Shown: positions 22,101 through 34,100 of the stretch, in pieces
Layout of the letters: each line of letters starts with the position of its first letter
Numbering within the stretch: the stretch's first letter is position 1
Assembly: GCA_014706295.1 (NCBI GenBank)
Contig: JACSVZ010000010.1
Location: 19,558,501-19,622,500, forward strand
Source: Lycocorax pyrrhopterus obiensis
Lineage: Eukaryota > Chordata > Aves > Passeriformes > Paradisaeidae
Length of the DNA stretch: 64,000 bases
Reading direction: 5' to 3'
Program-made: the position numbers and the translations under genes
The notes under the pieces: generated by a model
Seen by the model: only the letters and a program-made list of their open reading frames with translations
Databases searched by the model: none
What the model was told of the DNA's origin: nothing

Positions 22101-25100
22101 CTCTGTGCAAGCGAGTGGCTCGGCAGCGTGAGTCAGCGTGGGAAAACCTCACCCCAGGCGTATTCCCGATTTCCAAAGCGCCATGATGTCGAAGGAGCCG
22201 GAGCGCCTTCGCCACATGAATCTCATCCCAAGGAGGATGCTCAGGGCTAGGAGAAGCATGGTGGCAAGACAGGGTGCACAGCCTCAGTGCCTGGAGATCT
22301 GCTTCCTGGAGGACTTGGGCTGTGACTTTTCCCCAGGGCTGGGGCCAGAGTGCTGCTGCCCGTGTACTGCCTGCTCCTCCCGCTGCTCCATCTCCTACCC
22401 TGTTCTGGGGGTGAGCTCTGACCCTGCGTGTGCCCATCTTGGTGTAGAGTACCAGGGTACCAGGATGCTGGATACTGGATGCCGTGGTGCCAGAGTGTCA
22501 GTGTGACAGGATGGTGGATGCCACAGTGCTGAGCTGCTGGATGCCACAGTGCCAGGGTGCCAGATCCCAGGTTGTAGACTGCCAGGGTGCCAGAATGCTG
22601 AATGCCAGGGTGCCAGGATGTCAGGGTGCTGGGATGCTGGATGCCGTGGTGCTGAGGTGCTGAATGCCACCATGCCAGGTTGCTGGGGTGCTGGATGCCA
22701 CCATGCCAGGGTGCCAGAGTGCTGGGATGCCGGATGCCACAGTGCCAGGGGCCTGGGATGCTGGGTATCACTGTGCTGGATGCCGGGATGCTGAAACACC
22801 ATGTCAGCTGTGCCATCGGCTCCCTGTGTGCCTGGGGCTCTGTGGTGATACCAGGCCGAACACTGACCCCGTCTCCCTGTCTCCACAGGCTGTGCCTTCC
22901 TCACCTACTGCGCCCGCGACTCGGCACTGAAGGCACAGAGTGCCCTGCACGAGCAGAAGACGCTGCCAGGGGTAAGTGACACCAGGGGGTTGGGGTGAGT
23001 TGGGGCAGGGGCTGGTGACACCTCCCTGAAGCACGGGAGAATTAAGTGACGCTGAGGTGGTCGAGTTGAGCTGGAGCAGCGCCTGGTGACACCTCCCCAA
23101 GGCATGGGAGCCTTAAGTGACACCGGGGGATCAGGGTGAGCCAGGGCGGGGGCCAGTGACACCTCCCCAAGGCGCGGGAGCCGCTTCCAGCGGCCGCAAA
23201 CCGAGGCATCGATTTTCCAGCCGCCCGCGTGCTGTTGCACTTTCTGTGGGCTCCGACCTCCCGAGCTTAACAAAGTGAAAATAAATATTTAATTATTCGC
23301 CTAAATAAAAATCAATAGGCCCGCGGGTTGGCTGGGGAAAGAGCCGGGGCCCGTAAATATCAATCCCTGCTGCGTGTGCGTGGAGCTGACAGAGGGGGAT
23401 GAGGTTTGCGGGGATGTGACTTCCTGAGCCGCGCTCTCACCGGCGGGGCCACGCGTCAGTAGGTTCAAGAGTTAACAGCCCACCTGGGCAGCCTAAAGGA
23501 GGGGGTTCTCGTCAGGCACACGTGTGTGTATGGCTGCTGCCATGGCCGCTCGCTGGGGGTGGGGGTGTGTGTGTGTGAGCACGTGTGTGCACGTGGGCGT
23601 GTGGGCACACACCCCGCAGGGACTCAGGGCTGTGTCTGCCCCTCTGTCTGTGTGTGCACATGGCGGTGCAGAGGACTGTGTGCTTGTGCTCACACCCCTG
23701 TGCCTGCAGGTGCTCACATATGTGTGTGCTCACACCTGCGTGTGCTCACCCCTGTCTGTGCCTGAGCACACCCTGTGAAGGTGCTCACACCTGCGTGTGC
23801 TCACCTGTCTGTGCCTGAGCACCCCTTCTGTGCTTGCGCACACCCGTGTGCACACACTTGTGTACACACCTGTGTGTGCCTGTGAAAGCACCTCTGTGGC
23901 TCTGCACAGCTCTCTGCTTCTGCACACAAGTACACCCATGTGTGCTTATGTACAACCCCTCTGCCTGTGCACTCCCCTCTATACTTGTGCATCCCTCCTG
24001 TACCTGTGCTCACCCCCTGTACCTGCTCGTACCCCTTGTACCTGTACTCACACACCTATACCTGTGCTCATACACCCTGTACTTGCTCATACCACCTGTA
24101 CCTGTGCTCACCTCCTGTATCTACGCACCCCCTGTATGTGTATTCACACATCTGTACCTGTGCTCACACCCGTACCTGCGCTCACACCCTGTACCTGCTC
24201 ACACACATCTACCTGTGCTCACACCTGTCCTTGCTCATACCCTGTACCTGCACACCCCCTGTACCTGTGCTCACCCCTGTACCTCTGCTCACACCCCTGT
24301 CCCTGCTCACCCCGTACCCGTGCTCATACCCCTGTACCTGCTCACACACATCTACCTGTGCTCACACCTGTCCTTGCTCATACCCTGTACCTGCACACCC
24401 CCTGTACCTGTGCTCATCCCTGTACCTCTGCTCAGACCCCTGTACCTGCACACCCCCTGTACCTGTGCTCACCCCTGTACCTGTGCTCACACCCCTGTAC
24501 CTGCTCACACACATCTACCTGTGCTCACACCTGTCGTCGGTCATACCCTATACCTGCTCACCCCGTACCTGTGCTCACACCCTGTACCTGCTCACACACA
24601 TCTACCTGTGCTCACACCTGTCGTCGGTCATACCCTGTCCCTGCTCACCCCGTACCTGTGCTCACACCCCTGTACCTGCTGACCCCCTGTACCTGCGCAC
24701 CCCCCGTGTTCCCACCCTCGCCCCCCTCCCCGGCCAGGCCCCGCCCCCGGCGTGTCGGGGCCCGGGGGCGTGTCCAGGCGGCGGCGGGCGTGTCCCAGCG
24801 AGGCCCCGCCCCCGCCCGGCCCGGCCCGGCTCGGCTCGGCGGGGCTGCGGCCGCCCCGCCCTGTGCCCCGCCCCCCGCGCGCCGCTGCGCGAGCCCAGCC
24901 GAATCCAGCCGAGCGGAGCCGAACCCAACCCAGCCGAACCGAGCCGAAACCAGCTCAGCCGAGCCCGGCCTTGCCAAGCCGAGCCGAGCTAAGCCGAGCC
25001 CGGCCGAGTCGCCTCGGGTGGAGCCGAGCGCAGCCGAACCGCCTCGGTGGAGCCGGCGGTCCGGCCGGTCCGGCCATGCAGCTGCCGCAGGTGCCGGCGC

Positions 25101-28100
25101 CCGGGCCGCGGCCGCCCGTGCTGTGGGTGCCCGCCGGGTCCAAGATCCTCTGCATCGAGGTAGGGCCCCGCCTTTGTCTGCCGCCGCCTCCGCCCGGCCC
25201 GGCACGGCACGGCCCGGCACCGCCCGGCAGCCTCCGCCCGCGCCGGGGTGGGGGGGCTGCACCGGGGGGGGGGCTGCAGGAGGGATTTGGATGATGGCGA
25301 AGGGGTGTATCTGCTCCCGGGGATGCTGTGTGGGAGTGGGGGTGATGGCGAGGGTGTGGATCCTTCCTCCCGGGGATGGGCATGGAGGGGTGTTGACGGG
25401 GGGGTGATGGTGAGCAGGGCGTATCTGCACACTGGGATGAGGATGGAGGGGTGTTGGTGAGGGGGTGCATCTGCTCCCAGGGATGGGCTGGGGATACAGC
25501 AGTGTTTGTGATCAGGGTGCATTTGCACACAGAGATGGTGGGTGTGAGTGTGGGTGTTGGTGATGGAGTGTATCTCAACCCAGGGATGGGGTTGGGAATA
25601 AGGATGGAGCAGTGTTGGTGAGGGGGTGTATCTGCTCCCAGGCATAGGATGGGGATGGAGCTGTGTTGGTGATCAGGGTGTATTTGCACACAGGGATGGG
25701 GATGGAGAGGTGTTGATGAGCAGGGTGAATGTGCACACAGGGTTGGGGTGTGTGAGTGGGCATGTTGCAGGGTGTATCTGCACCCAGGGATGAGGATAGT
25801 GGGGTGTTGGTGACAGGGTGTATCTGCTCCCAGGGATGGGTGTTGGGGATGGAGCAGTGTTGGTGAGGAGGGTGTATCTGCACAGAGGAATGGGGTTGGA
25901 GGGGTGTTGGTGAGGGGATGTATCTGCACCCACAGATGGGCTGTGTGGGTGTGAGTGTTGCTGAGCAGGGTGTATCTGCACCCAGGGATGGAGTACATGT
26001 GTTGGCAGGGTGGTTGTTGGTGATGAGGGTGTATTTGCACTCAGGGATGGGGTGTGTGTGTGTGTGTGTGTTGCTGAGAGGGTGTATCTGCACCCAGGGA
26101 AGGGGAGGGTGTCAGCAGAGGGGTGTTGGTGATGTATCTGCACCCAGGGGGGCTTTGTGTGGTGTGGGTGTCGGTGAGGAGGGTGTTCTGGCACCCAGGA
26201 AGGAGGTGTTTGCTGTAGGGGGGTGTGTTTGCAGGCGGGGATGGAGGATGAAGGTGAGGAGGTGTATCTGCCCCCAGGGAAGGGTTTGGTGTGTGTGTTG
26301 GCTGGAGGGTGTATTTTTCCACCGCAGGTTTGTGTGTGTGTGTGTGTGGTGCAGGTGTGCAAGGGGCAGCGCTCGGGGGTGTTGCACCCGCAGGCAGTGC
26401 GGGGAGGGGTGTGTGCATAGGCAGGGGCACGGCTTTGCCCCCCTGGGTGTGCGCAGGTGGGCGTTGGTGGGTGTGCAAGCGCGTGGGTGTCTGTGTGGGG
26501 AGGGGAGCTGAGGGTGTCTTTGCCCCCGGTGATGGTGACAGGGTGTGGGTGCACATGGCTGGGGGAGTGGCAGCAGTGGGGCTGTGTGGGCACACCACGT
26601 GGGACAGGGAGTGCAGGTGTGCGCAGGTGTTGCGCTGGGCTCAGGTGTGCGTGGTGGCCATGGGGATGGGATGTGAGTGCTGCTGGGGGTGCCGTGAGCC
26701 CGCCCAAGGTGTCCGTGTGTCCACAGAGGGCTCCCGGGGGTCCCACTGTTGGTCCTGCTGCCACAACGGGGAAACTGAGGCAAGGGGCATTGTGTCCCTG
26801 GCGCCGGCTGTGCATCCCAGGGCGCGTGCCCGCGGTTGTGTGGGATCCATGGCAGCAGGGAGGGTTCTGTGGGTGTTGCGTGGGCACGCGGACTGGGGTT
26901 GTCCAGGTGCCCGCGGGGCTGGGTGCGGTGGTGCGTGGCCGCACATGGATGCACAGCGCTGCGTGGGCACAGGTGTGTGGCTGCGGAGGTGTACGGCTGT
27001 GCCAGGGGGATTGGGGGTGGGTGTGCTTGGAAGGTACTGAGGGTCTGTGGTTGTGCTCAGAGGTGTGTGGGCGTGTGCAGGGTGTGCCAGGGTGGTCATA
27101 CACGTGCAGGGTTGTGCGGTGGTGTGGCTGTCCCCAGACCGGCTGTGTGCCCTCTCTGTGGGTCACCCCCAGGGCTCTGGCAAGGTGTTCCCATGATGAG
27201 TGACTGCCAGTACCCCCAGTTCCTGTCTCCCTGCACTGGGGACAGAGGGGCCTGGGGACCCTGGGGTGACATGGACACCAGGCTCCCACGGGCACTTGCT
27301 GCTCCAGCGTCACCCGCCACTTCCGTCTCATTTGGATTCATGGTGGCCTGCTGGATCCTCTGGCTGTTGGTTGTGAGGATAAGGAGGAGGAGAGTGATGC
27401 CAAGGAAGGAACAAAGGCCAGAAGTGACCCTGTCCCACTGGGTACATCCTTCTGCAGTGATTCACTATGGGCTGGGTCTCTCTGGTACCCAGGCTCTTGG
27501 GGGGCTCCGAATTTGGGTGGGGGACAGTGCCTGAGTGGTCAGAAGGTGGTTTAGCAACTGCTGGTGACCCCGTGCACTGTGGAACACCAGTGGTTTGGCC
27601 ATGGGGCAGCTGGTGGACTGCATGTGGACTGCTGGTGATGGTGGGTGCTGGAACACCCCAAGCAGGATGTCACTATGTCCTTGGGGTGTGTGGGAGGTGG
27701 CTGGAAGTTGGGGATGGATGGATGGATGGATGGATGGATGGATGGATGGATGCTGGAGGGGTGGAAAGGTGGGTGGTGGCGAGATGGGAGATGGATGGGC
27801 GGGTAGTACAGGGATGGATTGGTGTTGGGGATATGGATGGGTGCTATGGGGATGGATGGGTGTTGGGGGGTGGATGGAGGGTGTTGGCAATATAGATAGA
27901 TGCTATGGGAATGGATGGGTGTATGGGGATGGATGGGTATTCAGGGGTGGATGGATGGGTGTTGAGGATATGGATGGGTTCTATGGGGTTGGATGGATGC
28001 TATGGGAATGAGTGTTGGAGGGAATGAGGGTGGATGAATCCTGGGGGAAGATGGGTGTATGGGTGATTGTGTGGGTGTCCAGGATGGATGAATGGATGGA

Positions 28101-31100
28101 TGGGTGTTGCAGGGTGGGCAGGTGGGTGTCAGGAGCAGGAGGAAATGCCTGGATGGCTGGTTAGTGTGGGAGGATGGATAGAGGGCTGTGGTTGGTGGCT
28201 GTGTGGACATGGTGCAGGGGTGCTGTGGGGACAACCAGGAGGTGTGGGTGCCACAGGGGGTCACTGAGCACCCTGTGGTGGGCACGTGGCAATGCCAAGG
28301 GTGCCAAAACCCCCTTCTGGAGGTGTCTAGAGGCCAGGGTGATTTCTCCCCAGTGCGGTGTGGCAGCCCTGGGGTAGGTTAGGTGGTCCCTGAGGCCTGA
28401 CATTTATAAACATCAGCCGCTCCCGGGGAATCAATACAGTTTAATAACCGGCGAGCGGAGACGGGAGACACATCAAAATGACACTCTGCGGCTCCGTAAA
28501 TGTTATTCTAAATCATCCTCACTGGGTTTATTACATTAAGCATACAGCAGCGGGCATGGGAAATTTATTCCATCAAAGGCCATCGTGCTGGTAAATGGGG
28601 CTGGCGGGTCAGTGGAGGGGGGCAACCCCTCCCAAAACTGGGTTCCCTCCTCCCAGCCGTGGCAGGGATGTGAGGGACAGCGGGGTGCTGGGTTTAGGGT
28701 CTCAGTGCTGTCACAGCCTCCTGAGTTCGGGGTGAGCCAAATCCTGCCCCGGCAAAAGGTGGATGTTTGGGGGACTGGTGACATGATGGGTGATATTGTG
28801 AGGTGTCCGTCGGTGTGCCACTCTGTGCCACCCCATGACTCCTGGGGACTCAATCCCTTCCCTGGACCATCCCCAGCTCTGCGCTGACATTTCTCTCCAC
28901 GTTTCCCTGGAGACGAGGTGGTTGCTGTGGAAACCTCCCTCCTCTTCTCTCTTACCCATCCTCTTCCTCATCCTGATGTGGGGGGAACTGGCTCTGCCCC
29001 CGCCCAGCCCCAAAATGTAGGGACCCCCTCCAGGGGTGCGGCGGGGGGCACCTGGGATGGGGGTGCACACGCATGTGGGGGTGACTGTCCCCGTGTGTGC
29101 TCAAGGCGTGTTCGTGTTCGCACCCCCGCTCCGTCATGTGTGACATCTCGCCGTTGCCGTGGCGACCCCATCGAGCACATGGCTCAGGCTCCGCAACATC
29201 GCGGGGGAAGCACGCTTGTTGCCATGGAAACGGCCATAATTGTAGCATTTTTCGGCTAAAAGAGGGGAAAAAGGAGGGGGAGAGAGGAGGAGAAATGGCT
29301 CCATGGGGCAGCGGGCCAGGGATGTGCCTGCCAGCCCAGCATGTCCTGCTGCACACGGGTGTCATGCTCGTGGGTGCACACGGCGGCGACAAGGAGGCCA
29401 AATTTGGGTGAGGTTTGGGAAAAGGAGGGCAGTGGTGCCAGAGGGGCTGAGGCTGGTGGGGTGCTGCTGCTGCCTCTGCAGTCCTTTGCAGTCGAGGAAA
29501 GCGGGCAGATGGCCAAGCCTGGCACTGGCAGCCCCGCGGGTGCCTGCAGCACCGGGTGCCCATCGCCAGGGCTGGAGCATTGCCCTCCGCACGTGGCATC
29601 CCCAGGTTGCTGTGGCCACGAGCCCCGGATCTGTTCTTGCAGGTCCCTCCCCTTTTCCCTGGCTCCCAGTGCCAGTTGTTGGCCAAATCCTGCTGATCCC
29701 CATGGAAAGGATTCAGGGGGCACCACACTGACCACTCACTCTCGCTTGTGTTGCAGATGAACCGCCCCATCCAGGTGAAGCCGGCCGACAGCGAGGGCCG
29801 AGGAGGTAGGTCCCCAATTCCCCGGCTGCCTGGCACAGGCAGGGGGGCACAGGGTCACCCAGGGGGTGATGGGGGACATGGCGGCATTGTGGGGGTTGCT
29901 GTGGGAGCGTTGGTTTGCAGAGAAATCTGGGAAAGGAGCTGCCTTTGCTGGTGGCATCCAAACCTGAGTGCAGAGCAAATGCCATGTTCTCTCTCCCTGT
30001 CTGGTCAGCTGGGAGGAACATCCTGACATTATCCTGGGAATGTCCTGACATTCCAGGGAGCATCCCAACATCCTGGGGGGCAGAGCACCAGCCAGCCACT
30101 CTCCCTCACCACCTTCATTTACCAAACAACCCAATTCCTTGTCCAGAGCTGCCTGTGGGGACCCCGGGGCAGGAGTTGGCTGCACATGGCCCAAGCCCCT
30201 CTCAAACTACCACCCCCCCAAATTCTTTGTGAGCATCTGCCGCTCATGGGGCTATGGGATTGCCAGGCTGAGGTGATCATTTGGGCAAAATCGCAGGAAT
30301 TGGATCAAAATCCCACATCTGTTGTGTTGCTGGGCAGGTAGGCGCTATCAGACATGCAGGATGCTCTCGTGGGGCCGCCTGCCCTTGGCAGGATGGCCGG
30401 GGTAGATCCGCCCCCCCCATCCAAACCCTGTTATTAAACACACCGGGAGCTGGTCCCAGCATGTCCCAGAGGGATCTGGCAAATAAATTACCCACTTACT
30501 GAGCGTAATTGGTGAAGGATTAAAAATCGATGGGTGAGCTGGGGCTCCTGGCTCCAGCCCCCTCACCCAGGAGGCAACGCTGGGCTGCCCAGCCCACTCC
30601 CCCTGGGAGATGGTTTATGTTTAACTAGACAACACACGAGCCCTATTCCCTTAACTAATTTTCCTGGTACCTTAACGGACGAAGCATTCATCGTCTCCTG
30701 CCATTATTTATTTATTTCCCCGGCAACACTCTTGACAGGGCACCTTATTTTCTTTGTCAAATGCCATTAGCGTGCGGCGGGAGCGCACGGCCGCACAAGA
30801 CAGATGCTGGTAATAATCATGAAATTCTCATTATTTACTATCCCTTCTCTTGTGTTTGGGTTATTGATGTCCCCTGGGCACGGCCGGAGGCTGCGGGTTG
30901 TTCTGCGAGTCGATCATACGAGGGTGATCACCTCTGGTTTGTGGGTTCTCTTTGTTCCCACCGCATCCCGCCCCAGTGCTGGGGGAGCCAGCCCCCCAAT
31001 CTCTGGGAAAAGCCCCAGCTCCACTCCCTAAAGCAATGGCTCTTCCAGGATTCACCCCTCAGCAATTTCCCCACAGAAGAGGTTTTCCTGCCCTGAGTGT

Positions 31101-34100
31101 TCTGTAGGATGGAGATGATAAGCCCGGCACCTTCTCCGTGGGATTGGTGTCGCTCCCTCCCTCTGCTATCACCATTTGTGATGAGGGGTTGGGATGGTGA
31201 GTGACCTCCCACTCTCTGATGGGCTTGGTTTTGTTTTTAGAAGACAGGAAGCTCTTTGTGGGCATGCTGGGGAAGCAGCAGAGCGAGGACGACGTCCGCC
31301 GCCTCTTTGAGCCCTTCGGCCAGATTGAGGAGTGCACCATCCTCCGAGGGCCTGATGGAGCCAGCAAAGGTGGGCTTTGGGGCACCGGGTGGGCACCCTA
31401 TGGACCTGCAATGGCCAAATCCAACCTGTCCCGTGTTCTCTCTGTTCCTTTAGGTTGTGCCTTTGTGAAATACGGCAGCCACGCCGAGGCACAGGCTGCC
31501 ATCAACAGCCTGCACGGCAGCCAAACCATGCCGGTAAGTGCCAGGCTCACACCCTGCCCCAGCTGACCCCACACTGCCTGCCTAATCCAATCACCCACTA
31601 ATTTGATCCTCAGTCTAATTGGATCAAAATCCTACAGACTGGCAATTTGTTGGCCACATCACCCCAGGTTCCTCCTTGCCAGGGTGCTGAGCCCCAGAGG
31701 TGGGAGCATGGGGCTAATTCTCTCCATGCCAGAGAAAGGGGCAGTTTAATTAATGCTGAAGGTCAGAATTGTGAACAAGGAAGGGGAAAGGAAGCAGAGG
31801 TCAGGGAGCTGCCACCGGGGAGAAAAACTGGCTATAATTAAACCTCACATCGATCGTTGGTTGCCGCTGCCAAGCTGGGCAGTGTCTCCAGGGCTGAGGA
31901 TGCTGCGGATGCTGTGAGCCAGCACCCACGCCTGTACACAGTTTGGGGGCTTTGCTGCGGTCCCACCATCAGCCCCATCTTCCCCCCACCTCAGGGCGCC
32001 TCGTCCAGCCTGGTGGTGAAGTTTGCAGACACGGATAAGGAGAGGACCCTGCGGCGGATGCATCAGATGGCGGGGCAGCTGGGCATCTTCAACCCCATGA
32101 CCATCCAGTTCGGTGCCTACGGGGCCTACACGCAAGCGGTAGGAGCTGGTGCAGACCGGGGGCTTTGGGGGAGCCCCGTGGGTGGGGGGGGGGGTGGTTT
32201 GGCCCATGAAAGCACCAGTGCCAGGGGGTGTGGATGCCTGGCAGGGCTGGTGTATCCCTGTTTAGGGCCACGCACAGGGCTTCCCCCCCACAGCTGAGGG
32301 TGGCTGTAGGGTGCGGTGGTCCCATATTTAGTGTCACCAAGACCTCCTCCTGTCCCCGGGTCTGGCAGCGGGTGGCATTTATCCCTCTGAATCCATCCAA
32401 AGCAGAGATGGTGATTTACCCTCCCGTCTCCCTCCTTCTCTCTGCCTCTCGCTCTCTGTCCCCTTTCCCCCTTTCTTTCCCAAAGATCATGCAGCAGCAG
32501 GCAGCCCTGATGGCGGCCGCGCAGGGCACCTGCCTCAACCCCATGGCTGCCATCGCTGCCGCCCAGATGCAACAAATGGCCGCCTTCAACGTCAGCGGGC
32601 TGGTGGCTGCCCCCCTCACCCCCTCTTCAGGTAGGAGCCCTGCGTTTGCCACTTGGCGCCCTCGGGGGGCACTCTCGGGGTGACGCCGGCGCTGACGCCG
32701 CGCTCCCGCAGGTACAAGCACCCCTCCGGGGATCAGCACGGCGCCGGTGCCCAGCATCGCCACGCCCATCGGGGTGAACGGCTTCAGCCCGCTGCCGCCC
32801 CAGACCAACGGGCAGCCCGCCTCCGAGACCATCTACACCAACGGCATCCACCCCTACCCAGGTACACCCCTCCCGCCCGCCCGCGGCTCCGCCCCAGCCC
32901 CCGGGGCCGGGGGTGTGTGCTTGGCTCGTGTGGGGTGCTCCAGGGGTGCTCCCCATCCCAGGAACACGCTGGATGAACCAGCAGCGTGCTCCCGTGGCAT
33001 CACTGCAGGGAGGAGGGAATTCAGGCAGGGAGCAGCTCTGCCCCTCCATGGCAGTTCGTGGCCAGGAGCCCTTTCCTGCGGGAGCTGCGCATGCATCCCT
33101 GGCTTTCTCTGGCTTACTCTATCTTCCTTCTCCTTTCTCTTCTCTTCTCTTCCCAGCTCAAAGCCCCACGGTGGCAGACCCCCTCCAGCAGGCCTACGCC
33201 GGCATGCAGCACTATGCAGGTCTCAAACTTCGCTTCCCACTCCTTCCCTCTCTCCCCTCTTTGCTCCTCACCCTTATTTCTGGGAGGTGAACATCACCCT
33301 GGGGTTGAACATTGGATTGGGACAGCATATTTGGGCATGGATTGATGAGGGGAGCACCAGGTGCTGTGCCCTGGCAGGAGCTCCGGGGTGGCAATGCCAA
33401 TGAAAGTGCCATCCCCTCATCCCACTGGCTCCTGTCATGGCCCCCCGTGCAAATTTTGGGTGGTGCAAAGTGAATTTTAATACCCATGGGGCTGAGAGAA
33501 CTTCATGGGGGAGCTCTGGCTGTGGTATCGAGGAGAGGGGGTGAGATTTGGGAGGTGACAGAGGGCCAGCTCCACACCAAGACACCAGAAGTCTTTGGAT
33601 GTTCATGACGTGACCAAATCTGATGGCCAAGGACATGGGCCACGGAGGGAAGGGAGTCAGAGCCTCCCGTGGAAGGACTTCAAGCCCAGCAGCCATTTAA
33701 TTAGGAGCATTGACAGCAACATCCAGATTTGCAACGGAAAATCAAGTTTTGGATCCCAAATTTTTGGGGTTTTTCAGCCAAGAAGTACCATCTTTCCTCA
33801 GCCTTGAGGCCATATTACTGCTGTCACCAGGATCCCTCCTAGGAGAGCTGTTCCCACATCCCTGGTGTGCCAGGAGCAGTGGGAAAGGCAGAGCCAGCAG
33901 CCATGGGACAGGAGAGGCCCCTCCATTGCAGGTGGCAGCAGGAGACATGCCTGTCCCAGCCCTCTCTGTGGCTGGGGCGGGTGCTGTGGCCTCAGCTTCT
34001 TGTTTCTCTCTTCCAGCAGCATATCCCACTGCCTACGCTCCCATCAGCCAAGCCTTTCCCCAGCAAGCGCCCCTCATCCCGCAGCAGCAGCGAGAAGGTG

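Noticed and set aside
23797..25407. 536-codon open frame on the plus strand
   Set aside because: It runs through the CTGTACCTGTGCTCACACC minisatellite and then the GC-rich island. The product is a monotonous Cys/Thr/Pro/His/Leu repeat and adjacent frames are equally open. Only the small phase-compatible exon at 25076-25159 was kept as a candidate, in a different frame.
25673..27331. 552-codon open frame on the minus strand
   Set aside because: Low-complexity His/Pro/Thr protein produced by the GGGTGTATCTGCACCC minisatellite and the GT-rich sequence after it; no domain or start context.
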